DNA from: Gammaproteobacteria bacterium
GTDB taxonomy: Bacteria; Pseudomonadota; Gammaproteobacteria; Steroidobacterales; Steroidobacteraceae
Direction: 5' to 3'
Assembly (NCBI GenBank): GCA_025358295.1
Contig: JANYJY010000006.1
Location: 1-39,475 of the forward strand
DNA: 39,475 nucleotides
Shown piece after piece: positions 16,039 to 24,298 of the stretch (position 1 is the stretch's first letter; the number at the start of each line of letters is the position of its first letter). The position numbers and the translations under genes are program-made. The notes under the pieces are model-generated. The model did not search any database, was not told where the DNA came from, and saw only the letters and a program-made list of their open reading frames with translations.

Positions 16039-16895
16039 GAGGCTAGGATCGTGCTTTGAATTTCCCCGAGTGCATCGATCGACACACGCACCCGATCGCC
16101 GGGTTTCAGATAACGCGGCGGCTTCATGCCGTGACCCGATCCAGACGGTGAACCGGTGGAAATGATATCGCCCGGCTGCAGCGTGATGCCGCGCGAACAC
16201 CAAGACAGTAGCGTCGTGGGGCCATGGACCAAGTCCCCGACGCTGCCATCCTGCCGTAACTCGTCGTTCACCCAGGTCCGGATGCGCAACCCGCGCGGAT
16301 CCGGAATCTCATCGCTCGTGGTGAGCCAAGGGCCTTGCGGCGCGAATCCGTCGCAGCCTTTTCCCAAAACGACAGTGTCGGGGTTAACTAGGGCCCTGAT
16401 TGACAGATCGTTCACGACCCAATAGCCGGCGATGTAGTCGCCAGCGGCGCTTTCCGGCACATCGCGGCATGCGCGCGCGACCACCAAGGCGAGTTCGCCC
16501 TCGTAATCCAGGGTATCGGAAAACCCAGGATGGCGTACCGGGGCAAATGGGCCCTGAACGGTGCCGGGAAGCTTGACGAACAAGCGTGGCTGGATCGGCA
16601 ATGGCACTCCCATTTCGCGCGCGTGGTCCGCATAATTGAGCCCGGCCGCGAAAAAATGCCGCGGCTGTGGAATGGGAGCGTGAAGTTCGACCATGCCGAG
16701 CTCGACGCGCGGCGCGACCAACGCAGCCATATCGAGCTGCCGCCGCCACTTTGGCAACTGCGGCAGCAATCCGCCCAAGGATCGGGGCAATTCCGGAAGC
16801 TCGTGGACGACATCGGCGATGGCTTCGTGGCCTTTGTCGTGCACGACCACCCCAACGCGCGAGCCGCTGCCATCCGAAAAATTGGCGAGCCGCAC
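16035..16895 (-). CDS. Fumarylacetoacetate hydrolase family protein
   Basis: 286 residues. The C-terminal FAH domain has the divalent-metal ligands Glu132 and Glu134 (DYEGELALV) and Asp163 (YWVVNDLSIRA), plus the GDIISTGSPSG loop. Family members hydrolyse C-C bonds of diketo acids (fumarylpyruvate, acylpyruvates), decarboxylate or isomerise ring-cleavage products. The start is GTG at 16895 with a poor ribosome site. It precedes, on the same strand, nothing but the ligase, and follows the membrane-protein gene by nine bases. Which of the FAH reactions it carries out cannot be told. Confidence 0.87.
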   Translation of the reverse strand: MRLANFSDGSGSRVGVVVHDKGHEAIADVVHELPELPRSLGGLLPQLPKWRRQLDMAALVAPRVELGMVELHAPIPQPRHFFAAGLNYADHAREMGVPLPIQPRLFVKLPGTVQGPFAPVRHPGFSDTLDYEGELALVVARACRDVPESAAGDYIAGYWVVNDLSIRALVNPDTVVLGKGCDGFAPQGPWLTTSDEIPDPRGLRIRTWVNDELRQDGSVGDLVHGPTTLLSWCSRGITLQPGDIISTGSPSGSGHGMKPPRYLKPGDRVRVSIDALGEIQSTILAS

Positions 16896-16904
16896 GCTGT
16901 GTCT

Positions 16905-17414
16905 TCAGTCAGCCAATGCTCGCCAAAGAATGATGGGAGTGACCACCAGAGACAGGAACACGAAGTAGACGACGTAGAACCCGAGCATGCTCAAAAAAGA
17001 CCACTCGATCGGGAGGGCGCTCAGGCGAGTCGCCAACCACACCCCGCCCGCGCCGAGCGTCACGAATACCAATGTCGCCACGGCGGCGAGGACAATTGCC
17101 CGCCCGATCAGATTTGCCGGAAGTGCGCCGCCAATGCCTCTCCTCACCCCCCGCGCCAGCGGCGGGCATGACCCCGACCGGACGCGTCGCCGAGTGATCA
17201 GCGTCAAGGCAAGGGTCACCAATAATGTGAAATTGAACGTGCCGGGCAGGATGCCAAGTATCCCTCCTACGGGCGGCGACAAAGCGACGATCGACGAATG
17301 CCCACGAAAGATGACGCAGCTCAGTGCGGCCGCTATCACGGCCGTGACCGCCGTATTGATGGAGGTTTCCTTGCTAACCATCGCAGCCTGCGCCGCGCTC
17401 GTGTCTATCGTCAT
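16905..17414 (-). CDS. Hypothetical integral membrane protein (four spans)
   Basis: 169 residues with four probable membrane segments at roughly 18-37, 50-73, 102-127 and 139-164, separated by a basic loop (TRRRVRSGS). I do not recognise a family. ATG at 17414 has a GGAG five bases upstream. The gene ends nine bases before the FAH-family gene, so the two are probably cotranscribed, and it is divergent from the LysR gene. A transport or sensing role is only a guess. Confidence 0.65.
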   Translation of the reverse strand: MTIDTSAAQAAMVSKETSINTAVTAVIAAALSCVIFRGHSSIVALSPPVGGILGILPGTFNFTLLVTLALTLITRRRVRSGSCPPLARGVRRGIGGALPANLIGRAIVLAAVATLVFVTLGAGGVWLATRLSALPIEWSFLSMLGFYVVYFVFLSLVVTPIILWRALAD

Positions 17415-17515
17415 GAGAGCTCCTGCGGGTGTCCCGACATAATCCCCCGAGCCAGGATGACGAGCAACTGCACCGGGGGGCCTACCCGATAACTATTATT
17501 CATGCATATTGCCAG

Positions 17516-17534
17516 TAACCCGCATTCTGGGTTA
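17516..17534. promoter_or_regulatory. Inverted repeat, candidate LysR-type operator
   Basis: TAACCC-N7-GGGTTA is a perfect inverted repeat in the divergent spacer between the membrane-protein gene and lysR, 31 bases before the regulator's start. The position and T-to-A ends suit a LysR autoregulatory/activation site. Binding is not shown. Confidence 0.45.
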
Positions 17535-17565
17535 TATGTAGGCTCCGGGGATGGTAGGAGACGAG

Positions 17566-18477
17566 ATGGAATTGCTGGACTCTCGGCGCTTGAAGCACTT
17601 TCTTGCCGTATATGACATGCGCAGCATGGGTCATGCGGCGCCGAAGTTATTTTTGACTCAGCCGGCCTTGTCGAAGAGTATTCGTCAGCTCGAGGATGAT
17701 TTGAACGTCAAGCTGTTCGACCGCACTCCCCTCGGGGTGGTGCCCACGGTGTACGGCGATGCGCTGGCGCAGCATGCGCGCGTCATCCGCTCGGAGATGC
17801 GCCATGCCGAAACGGAGATCTCAAATCTTCGCGGCGCGGTTAAAGGCCACGTGGCGGTCGGGGTTGGCCCGAGCGTCGCCGCGAGCTTGATGCCGCTCGC
17901 CACCTCGCTTCTGCGGAAATCCAAGCCGGGCATTACCTTCACCATCAATGAAGGCTTGGTCGACACCATCCTGCCGGCGTTGCGTCACGGTGAAATCGAT
18001 CTTGCCGTGGGCACGTGGCCCCGGCCGGCCGACAGCGATATCAGCGCGGAGACCCTGATCGGCGATCGGGTCTGCGTTGTCGCGGGTCCGCGCCATCCTC
18101 TGACGCGGAAGGATCCGGTGGAGATGTCCGATTTACTGAATTACCCTTGGGTATTGCCGCCGGAAAATCAACGCTTCAGGCAATTACTCGCCGAGACCTT
18201 CCTAAGCAAGGGATTGTCGCCGCCCGTGCCGACGATCACCAGCAATTCGGCCAATTTCATCCGCACTGTGCTGCTGGACAATCAATCCTTGAGTTTTCTG
18301 CCGCTGCAAAGCTTGCCCGCCCGCCAACGGGCCAGCACTTTGGCGCCGCTCGAGGTGCCCGGATTGTCGCGCGAAGTAGAGGTCACCATCGCGATGCGCC
18401 AGCGCGCAGTCGTATCGCCGGCCGCTCATGCACTGATCGCCGCCCTGCGCGAGGTGGCGCACGACACGGCTGCCTGA
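17566..18477 (+). CDS. LysR-family transcriptional regulator
   Basis: 303 residues from ATG 17566, preferred to the ATG at 17551 because GGAG lies five bases before it. An N-terminal winged helix-turn-helix (LKHFLAVYDMRSMGHAAPKL, then LTQPALSKSIRQLEDDLNVKLFDR) is followed by a complete periplasmic-binding-like effector domain (GHVAVGVGPSVAAS to the VTIAMRQRAV end). LysR proteins activate neighbouring catabolic genes on binding a pathway metabolite. Divergent from the membrane-protein/FAH pair and convergent with the long minus-strand operon. Confidence 0.92.
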   Translation: MELLDSRRLKHFLAVYDMRSMGHAAPKLFLTQPALSKSIRQLEDDLNVKLFDRTPLGVVPTVYGDALAQHARVIRSEMRHAETEISNLRGAVKGHVAVGVGPSVAASLMPLATSLLRKSKPGITFTINEGLVDTILPALRHGEIDLAVGTWPRPADSDISAETLIGDRVCVVAGPRHPLTRKDPVEMSDLLNYPWVLPPENQRFRQLLAETFLSKGLSPPVPTITSNSANFIRTVLLDNQSLSFLPLQSLPARQRASTLAPLEVPGLSREVEVTIAMRQRAVVSPAAHALIAALREVAHDTAA

Positions 18478-18502
18478 AAGCGATAAAAACACTCTGGCTC
18501 GC

Positions 18503-19711
18503 TCAATTCGAAGGCAGGAACGCAGTCATGCCCAACCGCAACATGTCGCGGGTGAAATCGCACGAATAGCCGATCCAGGCATCGTTTAGCCAGCGGGAGG
18601 TCGGAAACTCATCGGTGACGCCGTAGGCGCCTAGTATCTGCAGTGCTCGTTCGGCGTTCCGTATCGCGGCATCGACGGACAGGGTCTTCGACATCGGCGC
18701 CTTCACCGTGGCTGCCGCCATCGGATCGGCGTCGCAGGCGATCGCGGCGTCCCACACCGCGAGGCGCGCTGCATGATAGTCGCAGTACATGTCGGCGAGC
18801 TTCAATGCGACCGCTTGGTGCTGGATGATCGGTACTCCCATGCTCATGCGCTTTTTGGCGTAATCGAGCGCATATTCGTAAGCGGCGCGCGCCAGTCCGA
18901 CAAAGGTCGCCGCAAGGCCTATTCCCATCTGCGGCAGCGCGCCCATGATCTTGGCGCCGTGACCTTCCTCGCCGATGCGCCGGGCCGCCGCGACGCGCAC
19001 CTCGTCGATGATGAGTTCCGCATGATGGCCCATGTGCCATCCCGCCATGCGGGTACGCGTCCCCGGCTGCAAGCCCGGTGCCGTAGCCGGCACGAAGAAT
19101 ACAGAGATGCTCTCCCACAGGGGCCGATCCAAGCTGGTCCGCGCGAGAATGAAGTATTGATCCGCGATGCCGCAGTTGGTGACGAAAGCGGATTTCTGCC
19201 CATTGAGCACATAACTCTCGCCATCGCGGCGCGCGAATGTCTTGATACCCATTTTTGGATTGGGGTCCTGGGTAAAAAGTTCCGAGCCCGCCACATTCGG
19301 CTCGGACAAGGCGCCGGAGAGCACCGTGGGCCGGCTGCAAATGAGGGGCAGGAACTCTTTCTGCTGCGCGAGATTGCCGCCGGCCATGATGATCAACGGA
19401 ACGGTCATGTTCAACGCGAATAAATCCGCTGCGACTGCAACATCGGCTGCTCCCAGCTCCTCAAGCAGAATGACCGCATCGATCATTCTAGCCCCGACCC
19501 CGCCGAAGGCCTCGGGCACCAATAGGCGGGTAAATCCCAGATCCCAACCCTTGTGAAATAAATCCGCGCAAAACGGCCACGGCTCTTGCGCCGTACCCTT
19601 TTCGCGTGCCTTCATCAATCGCGCCGCAGCCGGGGCGATTTCTGCGCACGCGAACTCGCGCGCGGTTCGCTGCAGCAGCTGCTGCTCCTCCGTCAGTGCG
19701 AAATCAATCAT
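18503..19711 (-). CDS. Acyl-CoA dehydrogenase family protein (Asp at the catalytic Glu position)
   Basis: 402 residues with the full acyl-CoA dehydrogenase layout: N-terminal helices (MIDFALTEEQQLLQRTAREF), beta domain (GALSEPNVAGSE, YVLNGQKSAFVTNCGIADQY) and C-terminal helices with AYGVTDEFP. Aligning this end without gaps on SCAD/MCAD puts Asp385 (YSCDFTRD) where those enzymes have the catalytic Glu of IYEGTSEIQ. The family introduces a 2,3 double bond into acyl-CoA using FAD and passes electrons to ETF; the Glu-to-Asp change could alter substrate or make it weak. Last gene of the minus-strand run, six bases after the Tat-subunit gene. Confidence 0.88.
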   Translation of the reverse strand: MIDFALTEEQQLLQRTAREFACAEIAPAAARLMKAREKGTAQEPWPFCADLFHKGWDLGFTRLLVPEAFGGVGARMIDAVILLEELGAADVAVAADLFALNMTVPLIIMAGGNLAQQKEFLPLICSRPTVLSGALSEPNVAGSELFTQDPNPKMGIKTFARRDGESYVLNGQKSAFVTNCGIADQYFILARTSLDRPLWESISVFFVPATAPGLQPGTRTRMAGWHMGHHAELIIDEVRVAAARRIGEEGHGAKIMGALPQMGIGLAATFVGLARAAYEYALDYAKKRMSMGVPIIQHQAVALKLADMYCDYHAARLAVWDAAIACDADPMAAATVKAPMSKTLSVDAAIRNAERALQILGAYGVTDEFPTSRWLNDAWIGYSCDFTRDMLRLGMTAFLPSN

Positions 19712-19717
19712 TGGACC

Positions 19718-20275
19718 TCACCAGTTGCTCGGCGGCACGATGTGCGCCATGTAAGGAATACCGAGCTTGGCGAAGCCCTCGGCGGTGCCGTAAACCACAT
19801 CGATAGCATCCGAGCGCAGTACGAAATAAAAGAGAGGCGCCGGCGGCCCCTCCCACCCATCGGGGTTGCCGCGTTGAATGGCGCGCACGACATCGTCTCG
19901 CTGCGTCCCTGTGAGCACGTGCAAGGGGTGGCGGTGCATCTTGACTGCGGCCGCCTCGACCGATGCGAGGCAGGGTTTATAGAAGGCTGCATAGGGCGGA
20001 GGCACGTCGAGGTAGCGAATCATCAACAGACTGTCGACGGAATTGGCGGCGAGTTGCTGATCAATGTAATGAGTCAACCCGGCCGCCGCCGCGCCCGGCA
20101 CCAAAGCTTCGCCCAGCGCTTCGACGATGCGGGCGTCGGCCGCCGATAAGACGCGCAGCGGCACATCTTGCGCCCTCGCCTGTCGCGGGTTCAGCCATGA
20201 AACCGCGCCGCCCACTTGAAACGCGAGCAGCCCCAGACCGGTGCCCGAAACGAATTGTCGCCTGTCGAGCGCCAC
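19718..20275 (-). CDS. Tat-exported gluconate 2-dehydrogenase subunit 3-like protein
   Basis: 185 residues from a GTG start. The N-terminus has a twin-arginine signal, DRRQFVSG with Arg5-Arg6, then a hydrophobic stretch ending near AQD (about 36). The rest matches the gluconate 2-dehydrogenase subunit 3 (gamma) type: LSAADARIVEALGEALVPG, LMIRYLDVPPPYAAFYK, and a helical C-terminus. In FAD-dependent gluconate, sorbitol or glucose dehydrogenases this small subunit carries the large GMC subunit through the Tat system as a hitchhiker. Two GMC genes without signal peptides lie 6-9 kb upstream in the same island. No cytochrome c subunit is seen. Confidence 0.82.
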   Translation of the reverse strand: MALDRRQFVSGTGLGLLAFQVGGAVSWLNPRQARAQDVPLRVLSAADARIVEALGEALVPGAAAAGLTHYIDQQLAANSVDSLLMIRYLDVPPPYAAFYKPCLASVEAAAVKMHRHPLHVLTGTQRDDVVRAIQRGNPDGWEGPPAPLFYFVLRSDAIDVVYGTAEGFAKLGIPYMAHIVPPSNW

Positions 20276-20284
20276 GGCCGCGTC

Positions 20285-21235
20285 TCACCGAACCTTGAGC
20301 ACTATCTTGCCGCGCGCGCCGCCGGCGTCCGAGGCACGATGGGCCTCCCGGGCATCCTTCAATGCAAGCACTTTGGTGACAACCGGGCGCAAGCGATTCT
20401 GCTCGAACATTGGCCGGATGTGGTCGAGCACGTCGCCGCGCTGATCGAACGCCACTTCGTGACGGGTGACTGCGTGCTCGGCGCACAGGCGCGCCGTGTG
20501 CTCAAGCTCCAATTTATCTTCCCGCAGCACGACGACCATGCGTCCGCCCTTGCGTATTACCTTGTAGGAATCGAGATTCGTTTGGCCGCCGACGCAATCG
20601 AATACCAGGTCGACGTTCGACAGCACGCGCGTGAAATCCTTGGCTTTGTAGTCGATCACGATGGACGCGCCGAGCTCGCGAACAAAATCCACCGCATCGG
20701 TGCTGCAGGTGGCCGCAACGTGAGCGCCGAGCGCGCGCGCAAGCTGCAGCGTGGCGCTGCCTACCCCGCCGGCCCCTGCATGAACGAGAATCAGCTCGCC
20801 GGGGTGAATCAATGCCAGATCGACAATTCCGACCCAGGCGGTCTCGTAGACCATGGGCAAAGAGGCCGCGGCTTCGAAGCTCAGGTTCGACGGCATGCGC
20901 CGCACATTCGCCGCGTCCACGGCGATCTGCTCTGCGTAGCTACCCCAGCGCATGGCCTGTTGCATGCCATACACCCGGTCGCCGACTTCGAGCCCCCACA
21001 CCGCAGGCCCCTTAGCCACGACTACTCCCGCGAAGTCATTCCCCAAGACGTGCGGAAAAGTGAAGGGGTAGAAGTGTTTGAGATAACCTTTGCGAAGTTT
21101 CGCGTCGAAGGGGTTGTAACCCGCGGCGTGCACATCAATGAGCACATCGAAGGGCCCAGGCTGCGGATTTGGAACCTCGCGCCACACCAAGGCGTCCAAA
21201 TCCTGTCCATACCGATCGAGCGTGACTGCTTTCAT
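20285..21235 (-). CDS. Medium-chain NAD(P)H-dependent oxidoreductase (quinone oxidoreductase-like)
   Basis: 316 residues of the MDR superfamily: a GroES-like N-terminal domain (AAGYNPFDAKLRKG, FPHVLGNDFAGVV) and a Rossmann domain with the nucleotide motif VHAGAGGVGSATLQLARALG (about 142-161). The structural and catalytic zinc ligands of alcohol dehydrogenases are absent, pointing to a zinc-free quinone oxidoreductase or enoyl reductase. It would reduce an activated double bond or quinone with NAD(P)H. Closely packed, nine bases after the Tat-subunit start and eleven from the next MDR gene. Confidence 0.86.
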   Translation of the reverse strand: MKAVTLDRYGQDLDALVWREVPNPQPGPFDVLIDVHAAGYNPFDAKLRKGYLKHFYPFTFPHVLGNDFAGVVVAKGPAVWGLEVGDRVYGMQQAMRWGSYAEQIAVDAANVRRMPSNLSFEAAASLPMVYETAWVGIVDLALIHPGELILVHAGAGGVGSATLQLARALGAHVAATCSTDAVDFVRELGASIVIDYKAKDFTRVLSNVDLVFDCVGGQTNLDSYKVIRKGGRMVVVLREDKLELEHTARLCAEHAVTRHEVAFDQRGDVLDHIRPMFEQNRLRPVVTKVLALKDAREAHRASDAGGARGKIVLKVR

Positions 21236-21246
21236 AGGCTGATTCG

Positions 21247-22260
21247 CTACTCCGACGTCTGTGTGCGCACCCGCACCAGCTGCTTGCCAATGGGCTCACC
21301 GCTGAACAATGCCGCAAAAGCCGCAGGAGCGCGTTCGAGGCCCTCGACGCAGTGCTCGAAGCTCTTCAAAGTCCCGGCGGACAATGCGGCGGAAAGGTAC
21401 TCCAGCGCCTCGCCGAAGCGATTCGCATAATCTCCGATCAAAAAGCCGCTGAGCGTGGCGCGTCGGCGGATGATTTGATAAACGCTGCCATACTCCGCTT
21501 GAACCGTCGCAACGTTGTGGTACGCCGATATGTATCCGAACGCGATGATGCGCGCATGGTCGGCTATGCTCGCCAGCACTGAGTTGTGCAGACTGCCACC
21601 GACTGAATCCAAAAAAACAGTCGCGCCACCGGGACAAGCACTTGCCAAATCTGCGTCGAGACCGGCCGATCGATAGTTCACTGCGACGGCTGCGCCCAGC
21701 TCCTCACGCACGAAACGCGCCTGATCGGCACCACCGACAATGCCCACGACGCGGGCACCGACTTCGCGTGCCAGCTGAGCCGCAACTGAGCCGACGGAAC
21801 CGGCCGCGCCGCAAATGACGACCGTGTCGCCGGCGCGAACTTTCGCGGCATCGTGGATCAGAAAATAGGCGGTGATGCCGGACGGCCCAAGCACTCCCAG
21901 AGCCGATTGCAGCGGCGCGTTCGGATTCACCTTGCGCAGTTGCGCACCGGGAACCCGAGCATGCTCCTGCCATCCCAACTCGCCGGCGACCCGGTCCCCT
22001 ACGGTCAAACCGCTGAAGCGCGAGGCGCGCACGATGCCGGCTCCGCGGCCCATAACCACCTCACCCAGTGGCAGTGGCGGCGGAAATTTTGCCGCGCCAT
22101 CCATCCGCAGTCGCGGTGCCGGATCCATCGACAAGCAATGCGTCTCCACGAGGACTTCATCTTCGTTCAGCTCGGTCACGTCGGTCTCAACCAGCTCGAA
22201 ATCCTCCGGTTGCGGCACTCCGCGTGGATAGCGGCTGAGGATAATGCGGCGATTCTTCAA
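21247..22260 (-). CDS. NADPH-dependent alkenal/one reductase-type MDR oxidoreductase (CurA/PTGR-like)
   Basis: 337 residues from a TTG at 22260, chosen because AGGA lies about nine bases upstream and the protein then begins KNRRIILSRYPRG, the usual start of this family. Further signs are LSMDPAPRLRMD, the nucleotide loop VICGAAGSVGSVAAQLARE and FGYISAYHN. Relatives (curcumin reductase CurA, prostaglandin/leukotriene reductases) saturate alpha,beta-double bonds of ketones with NADPH. It is unlike the next MDR gene in sequence, so the two are not recent duplicates. Eleven bases separate it from the hydrolase gene. Confidence 0.85.
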   Translation of the reverse strand: MKNRRIILSRYPRGVPQPEDFELVETDVTELNEDEVLVETHCLSMDPAPRLRMDGAAKFPPPLPLGEVVMGRGAGIVRASRFSGLTVGDRVAGELGWQEHARVPGAQLRKVNPNAPLQSALGVLGPSGITAYFLIHDAAKVRAGDTVVICGAAGSVGSVAAQLAREVGARVVGIVGGADQARFVREELGAAVAVNYRSAGLDADLASACPGGATVFLDSVGGSLHNSVLASIADHARIIAFGYISAYHNVATVQAEYGSVYQIIRRRATLSGFLIGDYANRFGEALEYLSAALSAGTLKSFEHCVEGLERAPAAFAALFSGEPIGKQLVRVRTQTSE

Positions 22261-22271
22261 GTAAGGTTTCC

Positions 22272-23156
22272 TCAGCTGCCCTGCGCGACGATTGTCGCAC
22301 AATCAGCCGCCAGCCCGCCCGTCGTCTCGCTGCTAAGGGCGTGCTTACGCAAGAAATCCATGAGCAGCCGGTTAAACTCTGCGGCCCTGTCCAAATTTGA
22401 TATGTGCGAGGCACCAGGAATGACGGCGTAATGGGCACCGGGAATGCGGTTTGCCATCTCGAGCGCATATGCCGGGGTCGCAATCCGGTCGTGCTCGCCG
22501 ACCAAAACCAAGACGGGCACGGCAATTTGCTCGAAGGGCAGGAATTTCGAATAGCGCGTGACCGTGTCCAATGTCTTCAGGTAAGAACCGGCACGCAGCT
22601 GGGCGAGACTCTCCAGCATAAGGTCGCTCGCGTCTCGCGCGGTCCCCGGGCCGATCAGGCTCGCCAGCACCTGCGGCGCTATGTCGCGCGGCGTCTTGCC
22701 CTCCAGCAGCGGGCGTTTGCGAATTGCCAAGAAAGCGTCAATTTCCTCCGCGTTGTTGACCCGCGAATTGCCGGCACTGGTGTCCGCCAATGTCAGCGTC
22801 GCGACCCGATCGGGCCATTTTCCGTAGAAATCGAGCGCAATGCGCCCACCCATCGATATTCCGACGAGATGCGCTCGGCGCACGCCGAAGCTGTCGATGA
22901 GGCGCCCAAGATCTCGTGTGAAATCCGTGAAGTCCAGCGAACCTTCGTAGTCCTCGCTGTCGCCGTAACCTCGGGCATCCCAGGCCGCAGCGGTGAATTC
23001 GGCGCCAACGACATCCAGTTGGCGCACCCAGTTCTTGCGGTTGCCGCCGATGCCGTGCAAAAACACGACCAGCGGACCGCTGCCGGTTACGTCCACTGCA
23101 AGAACGGGCGCAGGGCCGAGCTTTACCAGCCGGTGACGCGCAACATTAGCGTTCAG
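22272..23156 (-). CDS. Alpha/beta-fold hydrolase (possible ring-cleavage-product hydrolase)
   Basis: 294 residues if started at CTG 23156, which overlaps the NicX-like stop as CTGA and has GGGAGA six bases upstream. GTG at 23096 is the alternative, giving 274 residues. Family signs: oxyanion HGIGGNRKNW, nucleophile elbow GISMGGR, acid in GEHDRIATP and His in GASHISN. Such hydrolases include enol-lactonases, C-C hydrolases and the N-formylmaleamate deformylase NicD, which acts right after NicX in nicotinate degradation. Direct coupling to a nicX-like gene makes a NicD-like step attractive, but the sequence alone does not show it. Confidence 0.84.
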   Translation of the reverse strand: MNANVARHRLVKLGPAPVLAVDVTGSGPLVVFLHGIGGNRKNWVRQLDVVGAEFTAAAWDARGYGDSEDYEGSLDFTDFTRDLGRLIDSFGVRRAHLVGISMGGRIALDFYGKWPDRVATLTLADTSAGNSRVNNAEEIDAFLAIRKRPLLEGKTPRDIAPQVLASLIGPGTARDASDLMLESLAQLRAGSYLKTLDTVTRYSKFLPFEQIAVPVLVLVGEHDRIATPAYALEMANRIPGAHYAVIPGASHISNLDRAAEFNRLLMDFLRKHALSSETTGGLAADCATIVAQGS

Positions 23157-24199
23157 GCGAGATCTCCCTGCAACCTGCCCTCGGCAATGACGGTGCTTCC
23201 GTCCAACTCGATGGTGCAGTTGCGGATGGGGAGATCGAAATGACCGAGGGTGTAGCGATTTGCCGAAGGATTGGCGCCGGTCGAGTAGAGAAAGTTGCCG
23301 GCAAATGCACGCAATTCCGTGCCGTTGATTTCGCCCTTGTCGTACATGACGAGCGCGTCCCAGCGCGCGCGCGGATTCATGCCCCAGCCGACGTGCGACA
23401 CGCCGTAGGCATTGCGGTCTCCCCACGCCGCGAAATAGCTTTTCATCAATTCCGCATCGAGCCCTTTGCCATCGATGTCGATGACGAAGTCATCCTCGAT
23501 GGTGAGCCGAACGGGATTCTCGAGATAGCGCTTGAATGTCAGATTCACATCGCCCGTGTCGAGCACCAAGACGCCGTTGACAGAATGTTCCGGCGGGAAA
23601 CAGCTACAAATGCCTCCCGGCCAGCTGGAGAGTTGCCCGGCATTGAAACTGGCGCCGAAATTACCGCCCACCCGCGCGCCCTCCAGCACGATATTAAGAT
23701 CGGTTCCTGCCTTCGAGCGCACCCGCATGCGCTTGGTGGCCAGGATGAGTTCACGGCCTTTCTGAACTTTCGGAAACAGCGCCGGGTCGGTTTTCAGCCG
23801 CTCCAGAACCTCGGGGTGTTCGTTGCTGATGTACATGGCGCGCACCCCCGCCTTCAGAAGCCGAGGTGTCTCGGGGGCGTGCATGATGCCTTCCACGGTG
23901 CAATCGGCCACGAACCTGACAGCCAGCAGCGCTGCCATGACGGGCTCGAGACCCTGAATGGCATGCGAGGAACCGGTGGATCGAACCGCAACTGGGGCAT
24001 CCTGCGCGGGCGTGGGAATGATGATATGAAAGGGACGGGCGCCGATCCTTTGCAACGCCAGTTCAGCAAGCTGCACGTTGATCGCTCGTGACTGCGATTC
24101 GGACAGGATGGCTACCGTTTCACCGCTTTGCACCTTGCAAAGGCGGAAAACATCGGCAAACGTGTCTATCCACTTACCTTCGATTCTGTCGCTCAGCAT
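23153..24199 (-). CDS. NicX-like Fe(II) dioxygenase (2,5-dihydroxypyridine 5,6-dioxygenase fold, M29-like)
   Basis: 348 residues, the size of NicX. The metal ligands of Pseudomonas putida NicX (His265, His318, Asp320) correspond to His269 in GVSHVGWGMNPRARW and His320 and Asp322 in LGHFDLPIRNC. Other shared stretches are RVRSKAGTDL, VLVLDTGDVNLTFKRY and AFAGNFLYSTGAN. NicX opens the ring of 2,5-dihydroxypyridine to N-formylmaleamate with O2. Similarity is clear over the full length but moderate, so the substrate may be another hydroxylated N-heteroaromatic compound. GGGGAG precedes the ATG. Upstream and downstream genes are other pathway enzymes; the NicE and NicF partners are absent. Confidence 0.85.
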   Translation of the reverse strand: MLSDRIEGKWIDTFADVFRLCKVQSGETVAILSESQSRAINVQLAELALQRIGARPFHIIIPTPAQDAPVAVRSTGSSHAIQGLEPVMAALLAVRFVADCTVEGIMHAPETPRLLKAGVRAMYISNEHPEVLERLKTDPALFPKVQKGRELILATKRMRVRSKAGTDLNIVLEGARVGGNFGASFNAGQLSSWPGGICSCFPPEHSVNGVLVLDTGDVNLTFKRYLENPVRLTIEDDFVIDIDGKGLDAELMKSYFAAWGDRNAYGVSHVGWGMNPRARWDALVMYDKGEINGTELRAFAGNFLYSTGANPSANRYTLGHFDLPIRNCTIELDGSTVIAEGRLQGDLA

Positions 24200-24275
24200 G
24201 CCATCTCCCCGCGCACCGATGGGCGCGACCCATTTTCAGGTGACTGAAGCAAGAACAGCAAATTCCTTTTCAACT

Positions 24276-24291
24276 CCGGGCCATAACCCGG
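24276..24291 (-). other. Small hairpin in the 99-base gap before the NicX-like gene
   Basis: CCGGG-CCATAA-CCCGG forms a five-pair stem just after the hydratase stop. No T-run follows on the minus strand, so at most it is a weak pause or RNA-processing site between the two halves of the operon. A separate promoter for the NicX-like gene in this gap is possible. Confidence 0.25.
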
Positions 24292-24298
24292 CGTCGCA

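Noticed and set aside
18503-19711. Complete loss of the catalytic acid in the acyl-CoA dehydrogenase
   Set aside because: A first shifted alignment suggested no acid, but the gap-free alignment puts Asp385 there, so the claim was reduced to a Glu-to-Asp change.
20216-21430. A 404-codon plus-strand frame opposite the two MDR genes
   Set aside because: No motifs, and it spans parts of three real minus-strand genes.
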